From the NCBI RefSeq assembly GCF_910592395.1, contig NC_088317.1, positions 8,124,001 to 8,188,000 of the forward strand: 64,000 nucleotides of DNA, in the 5' to 3' direction. Below, piece after piece: positions 1 to 10,732 of the stretch. How positions within the stretch are numbered: position 1 is the first letter of the stretch; every line of letters begins with the position of its first letter. The position numbers and the translations under genes were made by a program. The notes beneath the pieces are model-generated. The model was not told the DNA's origin. It saw only the letters and a list, made by a program, of their open reading frames with translations, and made no database searches. Source of the DNA: Lineus longissimus (lineage: Eukaryota > Nemertea > Pilidiophora > Heteronemertea > Lineidae).

Positions 1-893
1 GCCCAGCGATCGTGCACAGGTACTAAGGACAGATGCATAAAAACCTTCCGAATATGCTGCTGGAGAGCATACATCTGCAAGACTAAGAAGTACGTCAGAT
101 ATGAAAACAAGGTCATCAAACTAAACTGCTGATGTGGAAGCACAACAGCGCCATATTGTTAATGCTAAAGTTATGGCCACGTGACTAAAAAAGTGTGTGG
201 CAGAAACGAATGCGAGCGATTTGGGGTGTCTTTACTTCCGGATATTTTCGAAGCTGACATCCTATGTGACCGAGCAATTAAGACGAAGCAAAGTACATTT
301 GTTTTGACAGATATTGGAATACTTTACTAAGAAACGTCAACTGCCTGACCTTTGACACTAAATCCATCCTATGCTTTGATCAAAATCTTGTTTATTTAAC
401 GGCAACGCTGAAACAATATTCGAAACAAAATCTAAATGTCAGAGAGATTATCCAAATTACCTTTGTAACTTCTTTACCATGGAAATATCACGTTTTCCAC
501 CATTTCACCATTATAGTTGCCACAGTGACGAATAAAAAACAATGTTACTGTTGCTTAGATTCAGTGTGGTACCAGTAGTTGTATATTAATGTGAATACTG
601 AAAGGGTCAGTAAATGATGAGTTTTTCAATAAAGAGTCTGGTCACGGCAAGTTTATTAAATTCATTGGATCCCATGCACAGCTCTCTCTAACAATTTACT
701 GGGATTCACAATGAACCCATATCAATTCAGCTACAAACTGAGCCGAAGTGCAATACAATAATAGAACGACCATAGTGTCGATGTTTTCTTTCCTTGTGAT
801 TCCGAGGCGTTAAATGCAAAGGTTATTAGAGGCAACATTTTGAAGAAAACGGTAAATTACTGATACTGCAATTTTTGAAGCATCATCCAAATG
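1..893. other. Left flank of the Polinton, no gene seen
   Basis: About 0.9 kb of AT-rich DNA before the Polinton. I see no convincing coding frame, RNA gene or repeat that recurs elsewhere in the window. It probably represents the genomic target into which the Polinton inserted. Confidence 0.5.
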
Positions 894-899
894 GCAGTA
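894..899. repeat. Polinton target-site duplication, left copy
   Basis: The six bases GCAGTA stand directly before the left Polinton terminus and recur directly after the right terminus at 24901-24906. A 6-bp duplication is the length known for Polinton/Maverick integrase, so this fixes both ends of the element. Confidence 0.9.
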
Positions 900-1107
900 A
901 GAATGATAATAATGAGGTGATAGGAATAATAGGTATTTTGAAGCCATTTTGACCAAAGCCCTTACAGGCCTTTTGTCTCAAAAAGGCTTAGAAACCCCTA
1001 AGAACCAGCCAACCCATTATTATCATTCTTAGGGAATACTACAGCTCAATGGGTTATTTCCTTAAAATAAATGGCCTTTTTACTGTCTTCATTATCCAAA
1101 ACTGAAG
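900..1107 (+). repeat. Polinton left terminal inverted repeat
   Basis: This stretch is the reverse complement of 24692-24900 with few mismatches and one single-base gap. It begins AGAATGATAATAATGAGG. An inverted copy of that terminus lies inside the repeat at 1015-1030, so the outer ~130 bp can itself fold as an inverted repeat. Confidence 0.9.
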
Positions 1108-1127
1108 GAAAAATTCAAGTAAATTAA

Positions 1128-2486
1128 ATGTATTATCCAATAGCAAATCAACATAAAAGTAAATTCACCTATGACTTCTTTAATTTAGAAGTAACTGTTA
1201 ACAGTAACAATTTCTTCCGCCTACAAGAAACTAAGATAACACCTGGGTTTTTGAGCCTGAAAAATAAGAAAGACTGTCTGCGACTGGAAAAGAATTCATT
1301 ATCGTTTTACCAGAACCAATTTAACATGGCTGTTTGGTTTGCTACTACCGGTTGTGGTATTTCAATAGATGATCACTTGAATCACAGTGACTCATTGATA
1401 AGGTCAATTTACAGATTTCATGTTTACTATCAAATATTGAAGATCATGAAGAATCTAGAGATACCAATTCCAGGTGAAAGTGATTTCAATGAGACAAACA
1501 AAAACATTAACCGTAGGAAACTAGGAGGGTTATTGAGTGAATTTGGTTTAAAAGACGAATATGATTTCTCAGTGTTTGAAAGTAATGAGGGGTGGACTTC
1601 CTGGAGTGTACCGGATTACAACCCGAACATAACTGATCCCGGATATTACATCAATGATTCTAAAATCAATTTCTTCCTCATGCAAGTTCACGAGAATAGA
1701 ATGCCACCAATGTTCAGTAAAGACTGGGATGCTGGAATGGCTAATTTCAAATATCCAGATACTTTCATCAAGGATCATGTCAGGAGACACAAGAATGTAT
1801 TTGATGTAATTACACAAAATGAATGTCAAACCTATCAACAATTCATGATATTTAAATCAAATGGTTTCTCTAATCCTGGAATAGAGAGGTTGAATGACAC
1901 AATAAGAACATATGTTTACTGTATTCTGGGTGCTCAGGCGTTGACCAGAACACCAATAATTGGAGTACCGGGTACAGAATTGGATGCTCAGAAGGAATTT
2001 AACAAACTATTAAAGGACTCGATTAATCAACATCCTGATATTCCCACTTCAATTCAAAGATACCAAAAAGCAGTGAGTGACACTCATACAAGACTAGATT
2101 ATGTAATAGCACCAGGATTGTATGTCATAGGGTCAAATATGGTACTCGTTATTGGTAAGCTGGATAACTACAATAATAACATTTTAATAGCACCAAAAAA
2201 TGCTAAACCTGGTAAGAATGACATTAACCACAAAAAGACCTTACCACCACCACTGATGGAAGGAAATAGTTCTAAGAAAATAAGAGTTAAGAGTAGTGTT
2301 GATACTGTCAAGACCAGTCATACACCAAAGAGTAATGTTGATTCACCAAAAACAACTGAAACATCAAAGAATACTCCTACTACTAAACGGAACACCAAAG
2401 TTGAGAGGGAGGATGATACTCATGAAACAATTAAATTCATGCTTTACTCAGTTGTTGGTACATTGATTGTTGTTATGGTTAGATAA
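1128..2486 (+). CDS. Conserved Polinton protein, probable virion component, function unknown
   Basis: This is an intact 452-residue reading frame, the first gene inside the left terminal repeat. The ATG lies in the motif TTAAATG shared by many genes of this element. The body holds the signature WFATTGCGISIDDHL (about residues 70-84), followed by a YRFHVYYQI segment and, near residue 258, an ERLNDTIRTYVY-ILGAQA motif. I recognise these as hallmarks of a large conserved protein found in many animal Polintons, whose role is not established. The last 100 residues are Ser/Thr/Lys-rich and low in complexity. A hydrophobic segment at about 436-450 could anchor the C-terminus in a membrane. The next gene starts 10 bases downstream on the same strand. 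Family membership is from memory of related proteins; a virion role is inference. Confidence 0.7.
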   Translation: MYYPIANQHKSKFTYDFFNLEVTVNSNNFFRLQETKITPGFLSLKNKKDCLRLEKNSLSFYQNQFNMAVWFATTGCGISIDDHLNHSDSLIRSIYRFHVYYQILKIMKNLEIPIPGESDFNETNKNINRRKLGGLLSEFGLKDEYDFSVFESNEGWTSWSVPDYNPNITDPGYYINDSKINFFLMQVHENRMPPMFSKDWDAGMANFKYPDTFIKDHVRRHKNVFDVITQNECQTYQQFMIFKSNGFSNPGIERLNDTIRTYVYCILGAQALTRTPIIGVPGTELDAQKEFNKLLKDSINQHPDIPTSIQRYQKAVSDTHTRLDYVIAPGLYVIGSNMVLVIGKLDNYNNNILIAPKNAKPGKNDINHKKTLPPPLMEGNSSKKIRVKSSVDTVKTSHTPKSNVDSPKTTETSKNTPTTKRNTKVEREDDTHETIKFMLYSVVGTLIVVMVR

Positions 2487-2496
2487 ATAAGTAATT

Positions 2497-4005
2497 ATGG
2501 CTGAAGGAGGTGAAGATTATGAAATGGATGATTACGAACATAATTACATTCATAATGTGGATGATCCTGATACAGGTGAAACCAATAGAATTTTTCAAGA
2601 TGACAGCACAACATACAACACAGGTAATACAAATCTTACTACTGAAACTTCATTCATTACAACTCCAGATAGAGCAAGAGGTAATGTCCCTGAATTGATG
2701 GAAAAGGAGTTAAGTTACGCTGAAGTAGAGGATAAACTTGCAAAAGCATTGAAAGGGACGTTATGGAAATATGACCCTAACAAACTGAGTAATCTAGCAT
2801 CACGTATTTATGTGTACAACAAATATCCTTGCTTCTTACCAACAGATGAAGAACTCGCAAACTTTACAGAACCACAAAAGAAAAATATTGAACCAGTCAC
2901 TAATCCTTTTAATAAACAGAAATACTGGATCATTCCTTTAACTAAGGGTGATGGTAAATTCTTTGCTGAAAGCACATTAAAGTATAAGTTTGGTACTAAT
3001 TTTGTTAATTATTTAAAAGGTATGATTGCACCTGATGAACCAGCACCTATGGTAGGACCTAGAATGGCACCTATGGAAGGCCAGGAACCAGTAAGTCAAC
3101 CACAACCGGTATCAACTCAAGCTGTTGAAACACAGTCACTAATTAATGAGGTAAACAGTTCAAACCAACCAATAGATAAACTGATAGATGCTACTGATGA
3201 AGAATTAAGGGCATTTGGTTTTACAGAATACGCTTTGAGAAAACTTAGAGGGTTAAAAGAGGCTGGTGATGATCTAGCTGCAGTAAGGATGGATAAGGAC
3301 ATGCAAATAGAGGAATTAGAAAAAAAACTTAATAATTTAACAAGAGACTATGTAAAGTATGTAGAAGAAGGTTCTAAAGATACGGGGGAGTTGAAAAAGC
3401 AAATAGATGAACTAAATGACAAATTGCATGAGGAAATGTCAAAGGTATGGAGGTAAGACAATGACAGGGAGTCACAAACTAGAAGAATTAAACGTTTAAT
3501 TGTTGATGTTCTAAAGAAACCAGATTCAACTATTCCTCTAAAGGACAGAATAAAGTTACTTTTTAAGACGTATGGTGTAACCATTAGCCCCATAATAACA
3601 GCTGTTGTAATGACATTTACAACTCTAGGTCTCTGTATCAGTAGTGCTTTAAGTGGTGCCACTAAATCTGTAAAACAAACTTTAGGACCAGACCCAACTC
3701 CAGGACCAGACCCAACTCTAGGACCTACACCAGAACCTGGGCCAGGACCAAAACCATCAATATCAGATAAAGTAAAAGAAGGTCTCAAGAAGTTTGCTGA
3801 ATGGCTAAAAGAACTGGCCAAGAAATCAGCTGCGGCGTTACCTGGAATAATAGGGTCTTTAGTTTCATTTCTACTGAAAACAGTTGGTGCTGCTGTTGGC
3901 TTTCTAGCTGAACATCTGATCATAGCAGTTATTGCTATTGTGAGCTCCATAATCTATGGTTTAATTGGGGGTGTTAAAGCCTTAAAATTACGTAAAAGGT
4001 CTTAG
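2497..4005 (+). pseudogene. Conserved Polinton coiled-coil/membrane protein split by an in-frame stop
   Basis: The first part (2497-3456, 319 residues) has an acidic N-terminus, a region with YNKYPCFLPTDEEL, a Pro/Met/Gln-rich linker and a C-terminal coiled coil (about 265-319). A TAA at 3454-3456 then interrupts the frame, which stays open without shift to 4005. The second part has a hydrophobic segment around the GVTISPIITAVVMTF motif, a Pro-Gly linker with repeated PDPT units, and an amphipathic Ala/Leu/Gly-rich C-terminus with a second hydrophobic segment. This two-part layout matches a conserved animal-Polinton family that I remember as one continuous protein. A membrane-active virion role is conceivable but unproven. 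The TAA may be a nonsense mutation, or the two parts may be separate products. A GTAAGA motif at the stop also allows splicing. Confidence 0.6.
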
Positions 4006-4054
4006 ATGACCTTCTATCAAAAACAATGTTTAAAAAAATAATTATCATGTAAAT

Positions 4055-5133
4055 ATGAATAAATACATCTCATTAAAAGATTATTATTCTAGTGAGTGGA
4101 ACAATGAGAATCTTAAAGGATTCATTCGTCCTAGGGCCATGGATAGAAATTTCAGTGAAGAAAATGACAGCAAGAATTATGACAGTGGGAAATTTGATAA
4201 GCCTACTGAGACACACAAAGTAGTCCTGCCAAGAATGAAAGAATATGACGTCAGTACCAACACTAATGCCCAATTCTGCCGTAATTGCAAACGTTGGACA
4301 CTTTTTGAGTATCAAAAAAATTAAATTTAGCCAGGAACGCCGCTAAAACTGTGAAGTATCAATTCTGCATTGTTTGTAATGCAAACAGTTATGATGATGA
4401 TTTTAAGACTCTTGAGATCAATATTGACAACAAGATTCGTTATTTTGACATTATTCTTAGAAAGCTTGGATGTAGACGTTTGTCTGAATCGGTTCTCAAA
4501 TATTTAAAGGACTTTGTGGAAGTGTATTTACAGTGCTACTTTTCAAGTCACAGAAAATGTCTTAGTAAGCAGAGATATGAAAGTACAGTCCACTTAGCTT
4601 TAAAAATGGGTATTAACACTCTCCCCTCTAAGTTACGGGAAAAGGGGTTACATGGCGAGGCCATACTTGTTGCATTTCACTGTGGGGAATATGACTGATT
4701 TCTTGCCATTGAATTTATCAACAGGGCTATTGGTAAACCCCAATTAACAGATGAGAATATCACTGACCTTAGACTAGTGTACTATGCTTTCCTTAGATTT
4801 CTGCATTACTGTGGTGTGAAGGTCACAATTAACTACAAGGTATTTTTACACCAAGCCTTTAAAACGATGAAAATTGATTATGTAATATTTATACCTTTTT
4901 TAACCAACAAGGAGCGAGTTAATGATTTGGAGAGATTATGGTATGATTTCACTCAAAGTATTTTCTTCCAGAATTACAAGGTTGAGAAGGAATATGACCA
5001 GGATATTGACAAGCAGTTTGACGTTTTATTGAGTGCTAGTGCAGGTCGAGACATTAACTGCATCAGTAGTATTAAGTTAGCACCAGCTAGTGTTAAGTGC
5101 AATAAACTTGTGAAAACAGCATTTTGCACTTAA
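4055..5133 (+). pseudogene. VLTF3-like putative late transcription factor, broken
   Basis: Three consecutive reading frames appear to be one gene of about 360 residues. The first (4055-4324) ends with CRNC and is followed by a one-base frame change at an A-run near 4312-4323. The second (4351-4698) begins with a CIVC pair, so the two CxxC pairs make a zinc-ribbon-like module. A TGA at 4696-4698 interrupts it, and the same frame continues to 5133. The C-terminal part has a conserved-looking FIPFLTNKERVNDLERLWYDF-type block ending in an aromatic-rich segment, preceded by an NYKVFLHQAF helix. The order zinc ribbon, helical core and FP-L-K-RE-like block with a following W resembles the poxvirus late transcription factor VLTF3 family of large DNA viruses. 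That assignment is from motif layout only. A Polinton-specific protein of unknown role is the alternative. Confidence 0.45.
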
Positions 5134-5156
5134 CACTCATTTTTCTATTATTTTAA

Positions 5157-5990
5157 ATGAACAATCAGCAAATGAATAGTCTGACATCATCTGTAATTGA
5201 ACAACAAATGAAACATATTGGTGTTATCAATCAAAACCCAGTCGGACGCAGTCCTGAGAGCATAGCTCGAGTCGGGGCTTCTAACCAACAGAACACTGGT
5301 AGTTACCAACAGAACACTGGTAGTTACCAACAGAACAGTACTAACTTTCAACAGAACTGCACTACAAATCAACAAGTTTCAGACAAGCAGTTGAATAGTT
5401 CAAATTTAGTTACTCCTAGTCAAGGAATAGTCAATTCTAGTTGCCAACTAGGATCAACTAGCAATCAACAAGGTTCAAGTAGCAATCAACAAAATTTGAA
5501 CTATTTGACTGATAGTGGCCTTAAAGCCAAACAAGACTTAGAAATTTTAGTTGCAACTGAGAAAAGCAAGTATTTACTTAATAAACAACTAACTTTAAAT
5601 GACTTAGATACTATGACAGAAAAGGAACTCTTAAAACACCATAGAATCTACATGACAAAGATGGCTGCCAGACTTAATGATTCTTTGGGTAAGACAGTAC
5701 TTAAAGCTTACACTAAATTATCAAGGTGGTTATTACCAATAGATGACGAGGATGATCTTTACCATGACCTCAGAAATGATTACATCGTTACCAATGAACT
5801 TGACAAATGCCTTGGATGGTTCAGTATCAAAATGGGAGCATTGACGGCACTTGCTTCAACAACACTTATTACTTTAGGCCATTGTCATGAGGAATCATCA
5901 ATGAATACACCAAATATGACTGTCTCTGAATGTGACAAACCAATAGATGAAAGTCTAGATATCACAGATAGTGATGATAAAGAAGACTAA
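5157..5990 (+). CDS. Conserved Polinton protein with Gln/Asn/Ser-rich N-terminus, function unknown
   Basis: This is an intact 277-residue frame whose ATG sits in TTTTAAATG. Residues 1-115 are low-complexity Gln/Asn/Ser with short tandem units such as NTGSYQQ, so the N-terminus is probably disordered. From about residue 120 a helical domain follows, with LTLNDLDTMTEKELLKHH and the pattern LYHDLRNDYIVTNELD, then a C-terminal hydrophobic stretch (about 220-243). I recognise the second half as a conserved Polinton family without assigned function. The C-terminus is acidic. It lies in the left-arm gene series, 24 bases after the VLTF3-like gene. Confidence 0.6.
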   Translation: MNNQQMNSLTSSVIEQQMKHIGVINQNPVGRSPESIARVGASNQQNTGSYQQNTGSYQQNSTNFQQNCTTNQQVSDKQLNSSNLVTPSQGIVNSSCQLGSTSNQQGSSSNQQNLNYLTDSGLKAKQDLEILVATEKSKYLLNKQLTLNDLDTMTEKELLKHHRIYMTKMAARLNDSLGKTVLKAYTKLSRWLLPIDDEDDLYHDLRNDYIVTNELDKCLGWFSIKMGALTALASTTLITLGHCHEESSMNTPNMTVSECDKPIDESLDITDSDDKED

Positions 5991-6038
5991 ATTAACCTGG
6001 TCATGAGATCATATTTCGAATTTATTCGGCCAATATAA

Positions 6039-6497
6039 ATGGAACTTGAAACTGTAACTGATACTACTAAAGTTTCAGTGTCTAAGAAACCTCGATCAGA
6101 GAAACAATTAGCATGGTCTAGAGAACTGGGTAGAAGATCTCAGGAATTTAAGATGATAAAAAAGGATAAGACGACATTTAAAGTACAGTACTCCTCCCCA
6201 AACAACAGAGTTGTGGAAAAGGAGGAAGAAGAAGTAGAGGAAGAAGAACCACAATCTCAAAATACTGATGTATCACTGCATGAATCTACCAGTAATACCT
6301 ATGTCTATGTAGGTTTAGGTGCAATTATTTTAGCATCATTTATCATGTTTAAGAAACTTCCTAAAAAATTAAGTAAAGAGCAGCGATCAGGCTTGAATGA
6401 AGCAGTCATGAAGGGATCACTCAGGAAGGGGTCAATTAGCCCTCTTGTTAAACCTGTAGTTAAAGAGAAGAAATGTACTATTCCTTTAATGGAATGA
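6039..6497 (+). CDS. Small basic single-pass membrane protein of Polinton type
   Basis: The frame encodes 152 residues and starts at ATATAAATGG. The N-terminus is Lys/Arg-rich with the block PRSEKQLAWSRELGRRSQEF (about 19-38), which I associate with small proteins of other Polintons. An acidic Glu-rich run follows at about 65-75. A transmembrane segment lies at about 88-105 (YVYVGLGAIILASFIMF), then a strongly basic tail that could bind nucleic acid. The function is unknown. Its last 20 bases overlap the end of the convergent minus-strand penton-like gene at 6478-7482. Confidence 0.55.
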   Translation: MELETVTDTTKVSVSKKPRSEKQLAWSRELGRRSQEFKMIKKDKTTFKVQYSSPNNRVVEKEEEEVEEEEPQSQNTDVSLHESTSNTYVYVGLGAIILASFIMFKKLPKKLSKEQRSGLNEAVMKGSLRKGSISPLVKPVVKEKKCTIPLME

Positions 6498-7482
6498 TCT
6501 CATCAGGTGGTCCGAGGTGCTTGTCTTCACCACAAGAGTTTAACTCTATTCTTAACTCTAAAGAAACCTCTGTTCCTCTGAAATTAACTAGCTTACCATT
6601 CTCATCAGTGATTTCGAATTTTATGTGATTAGTACACTTATTTATCGTTTTCTTACAATTCGGTTCGTATCGCTGCATTTTTATTTGGTCACCATCTTCT
6701 ACAGGTATGATGCAGAAAATGTCAGATGGTTTATTGTTGTAGAGGGTCTTAGCTTTGTCAACCAAATTAGCTTGCAGGAATAGATATTTCCTGTAAAAGT
6801 TGAGTGGTCTTGTGGAGTGGTATTTTCCTTTCTTGGTGAATTTAGTTTGCTTAAAGCCAAACCACTCATTCACCACTGTGAGCTGTTTTTTTATCAACTC
6901 TCTTATGGTTTTGCTTATTTGAAAACCTTCTGTGTTTCTCTCAATCTTGATTTTTTCATTTTTATCTAACTTGTCTACTTTCAGAGGGTACTCTTTATCC
7001 TCTGTAAGTTCAAGGGTTATGTAATTATTGTTATCACAGTAAATTTTCATGTGGCTAATTCCAATTTCTTTTATGTATTTTTGCCATACCTCACAAAACT
7101 CACTTAAACTAAAATGTCGAGAGTATGGAAATGTGTATTTAGTAATGGTGTCTTTAGTTGTGGTAGATTCATTTTCCAAATGCCGTTCGCAAATTTTCAT
7201 GACTTCCTTTTCAAGTGTATCTGTTTCAAGTCCAGGAGCAAATAATGTCCTAAATTCATCCATACACCATTATTGTTTATCTACGGGCTCATTTGTTGTA
7301 ATTCCGGTTATTTCGACTAGAAATGAGAAAATCCTGACTCCCTCTGGTAGAAAATCACCTGTCCACCATGAATTGTAAAAGGTTATCGATTTCAAAGTAA
7401 TGGATTTTATGTCTAATTGGTCTGTTAAGTAGTACTCAAATTTGGCTTCATTACATTCTTGTTCACTGATTATGAAGTCCAT
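6478..7482 (-). pseudogene. Second penton-like/minor-capsid-like protein, split by an in-frame stop
   Basis: Two minus-strand frames (7482-7270 and 7263-6478) are in the same register, separated only by a TAA at 7270-7272, so they look like one protein of about 334 residues. The N-terminal part has IKSITLKSITFYNSWW followed by a LPEGV turn. The C-terminal end has a FEITDENGKLVNFRGTEV strand pattern. Both features mirror the minor capsid protein at 21176-21922 (LPEGLYDLQSF; RLTDEKGDIIDLNGHDV). This suggests a jelly-roll relative of the penton protein, perhaps a spike or receptor-binding protein. It is the only gene of the left arm on the minus strand. The stop may be inactivating, or the short first frame may be separate. 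Confidence 0.45.
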
Positions 7483-7539
7483 TTCTATTTAATTCAAGAG
7501 ATTTATTGAATTTGATAAATTTTAGTCTAATAAAATAGA

Positions 7540-9776
7540 ATGACTGATAGGTACATATCATACAATAATATGGCCATTCACAGGAGAACCAAAGGTCACC
7601 TGACCAAATTAAATCCGGATTATGTCCCTATTGCTCAACCCCGAGCCCCATCACTGATCACTAAAAGTATGGATAAGAAACTTGCATTTGAGGAAAATGA
7701 GCTAGATGGCATAAAGAAAGTGAGTGGAGGAGAAATAGTAAAACAATTTGGCAAGCCTGTAGTCACCATTAGTTTGAAGATTGACAGAGAAGCTAAACAA
7801 GTGTATGAATACAGAGATAAATTAGAGGAGGTATTATTTCAACTCAATGATTACCATCACAAAATAAGCATATCAGTATTTGCTCAGTTTGATCGTCAAG
7901 GTGAAAGTGTAACACACCCCATACAGTCTCCAATGGAAAGCATAATTTCAAGGAACCAGGCAATTTATGCCATAACCAACCAGTTAAACTACATTAAGAC
8001 ACAGATTGAGGAAAGGTACTTTCAAGGGTCTGGACTTACACTGAACAAAATAGAGTCTTGTAACATGACCATCTGTTCTTACAAGAGGTGTAAAGGTGGT
8101 CATTACACTAAATTACCATTTAAAACAAAAGCTGTAATCAATGTGGAGTCGAATGACAATAAATGTTTTCTCTGGTCTTTATTGGCCGCTAAATATCTAA
8201 AAGAAAATCCTGAGAGTACACTCAATATCACTACTGATATGCTAGAAATGACTTCGTCACGAGAACAGAGTTCGAAAACTACTGATATCAAAATAGACTC
8301 AGTTCCTGTATGTATTCAAAAGGATATCCCTAAGATAGAGAGTGATAATAATCTCAAAATTAATGTGTTCAAGTTAGAGAACGAATGGGCTAAAAGCATT
8401 TATGCCGCAAAACTAGAACCTCTCTACCTGTCCAAGAATTATGACGATGATGATGTCATTGATCTGCTCTATTTCAAGGACCATTTCATGTACATAAGAG
8501 ACATCAATCTTTTCTTCAGGTCACTCGCTCATAGAGTGTATCTTTGCAGGAGATGCATGAATTACTTTTACAGGAAGTCTACACTAGACAATCATAAAAA
8601 GAAATGTGGAGAACACGATTACTGTAAGATCAGTCTGCCTCCACCTAACAGTAAATGGTCACAGCTTAAATTTGAAAAACACTCATTTAAAAATAGAGTT
8701 CCCTTTGTAATCTATGCTGATTTCGAAGCGATAAGCACAACAGTCAATGATAACACAACTCAGACAGATACCACTGTTACCACTAAAAAACTATTCAAAC
8801 AACATGCATCAGCTGCTGGTGTTTATGTTCACTCAGACTACCCACAACTTTACAGTAGCCAGTATGTGTCTCACAGGGGTGCTGATGTTGTAGATGTGTT
8901 CTGTAACTGGTTAATCAGGCTGGAAGAACAATTCTCTAATTTATTGAACTGTAACTTTCCTCTAACAATGACAGATGAAGACTCGAGCTCTGCTCTCAGG
9001 ACGAAGTCCGACTGGCATAAATATCAATTAGAAACACAATGTTATTACTGTAATCAACCTTTAGGATATGACAAGGTCAAGGATCACGATCACTACAGTG
9101 GTAGATATCGAGGTGCTTCTCACAGCTCATGCAATTTGAATGAAAATAAAGCCATGTTCGTTCCAGTATTTTTTCACAATCTTAGTAATTATGATTCACA
9201 CCTGTTTATCAAAGACTTAATGACTAAACTACCGAAGTACAAGAAACTGAAATTACTTGCCAAAACAGCAGAGGAATACATCTCATTTCAGTTCGGTTGT
9301 TTCAGGTTTTTGGACTCGTACAGATTCATGCAGTCCAGTTTAGACAACATAACCAAATCAATGCTGGATGATGACTTTAAAATTACGAGACAGAAGTTCC
9401 CAAATACCATTGATTTTAAACTATTGAGGAAGAAGGGTTCAGTACCTTACTCTTTTTACACATCACATGAAAGCTACAATGTCACTTACCTAGAAAAGTC
9501 TATGTTTTTGACGAATTGAAAAATGAAATGGCACCTGATTCTGCCTATGATGAGGCTAAGGTAATATGGGATCATTTCAAGATCAGGAATCACGGTGAGT
9601 TCATTGACCTCTACCTCAAAACTGATGTGATCCTTTTAGCTGATTTATTTGAGAAATTCAGGGATGTCAATTTGAACTACTTTCAGATAGATCCATGTCA
9701 CTGTTACTTGGCACCAGGCCTAACCTGGCAAGCTGGTTTGAAGTACACATGAATAAACCTAGAACTACTGACTGAT
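7540..9776 (+). pseudogene. Protein-primed DNA polymerase B, N-terminal half (interrupted)
   Basis: This is the N-terminal half of the Polinton polymerase. Residues about 206-212 hold DNKCFLW, and a later His (about 315) may complete a Cys/His protease-like fold typical of this region. A CxxC...H...C finger lies at 336-356. The exonuclease I motif YADFEAI is at about 392-398. A CYYC...DHDH...H..C zinc module resembling endonuclease VII lies at about 501-531. Exonuclease II (NLSNYDSH) is at about 547-554. A frameshift occurs in a T-run near 9502-9506, after which exonuclease III (DLYLKTDVILLADLF) follows in another frame. A TGA at 9750-9752 and then the transposon insertion at 9777 complete the disruption. 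The enzyme would replicate the element by protein priming. Confidence 0.9.
9773..9776. repeat. Target-site duplication of the nested transposon, left copy
   Basis: TGAT precedes the terminus CACGGCGG and recurs at 15577-15580 after the opposite terminus. The polymerase frames on the two sides are in register across one TGAT copy, so the insertion was clean. Confidence 0.85.
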
Positions 9777-9814
9777 CACGGCGGTTCAGTGTGTGTGTTT
9801 TAGTTTCTAGGCCA
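9777..9814 (+). repeat. Terminal inverted repeat of the nested transposon, left
   Basis: The first 12 bases match the right end perfectly in inverted orientation. After a gap of about 12 bases, the block ending TTTAGTTTCTAGGCCA also matches the right repeat. Confidence 0.8.
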
Positions 9815-10732
9815 TAGTAATTACCTATCGCATTCCAATGATCTTGACTGGCTTACTTGGAGTTCAGACAATCAACTGCTGACCTCGCATGACTGGGGCT
9901 CACATATTATTCTATTTTTACTTGCTTCCTGGATGGGGTTACCAAGGTGGGACAGTGTGTGTCTTGAAATAGACATTCCAGGCTATTACTGGGTGTTTGA
10001 ATCACTGCAATCGGTTCAGTAGTTACTGAGCTACAAGCAAGTGAACTTCTGCGAGTATTTTTCTGCATGTAAATTATGCGTGTTTTAATTAATCTTTTGA
10101 TGACTGATCTCTGGTTCTTATGAACACAATTTAGTTACCATAATCAAGAGAATATTTTCATCTTTCAGAAACAGTAAAAACTTTGGTGTTAGGATTTACT
10201 TCCCTGATCAACTTTTGCAATTGAAAGTTGCTCCATTTCAGTCTGTGACCGCTTGCACATCAAATGTTGGCATTATTGGTCAATGTATACTGTGGGTAAT
10301 ATTGATGTTTAACAGTGTTACAATGGTGTATAAAATGACAGAAACATTCATTATGTATTTAAATATCAAATGAACAGGTTTTTGTAAATTTGACAGCAAA
10401 AACATAGTACGTTAAACCACTACTTTTAATATCTGAAATTAAAAAATCTGATGATGAAATGTCTGGAAATCAAATTCATTATTGGTTATAACAAATGAAC
10501 TCCATCGAAGCCACACAATGCACAAACTTACATTGTAATCAATATCATAATCTTCTTTCTGTTAAAACCGAAATTCCCAGAAGAATTAAAACTGATATTG
10601 TATAAATTCACACAACGAACATAAGGTGCAATAGCTTTAAGCACAGAATAAAATAGAAAACTGACAGATCACACTTCAGATCAGGCATTCAATTCAGTAT
10701 TCAATCACCAAGCAGGTTTATAAGTGTTCAAA

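Noticed and set aside
3348-3950. 200-codon minus-strand frame with Gly/Pro repeats
   Set aside because: It is the complement of the Pro-Gly linker in the plus-strand Polinton membrane protein.
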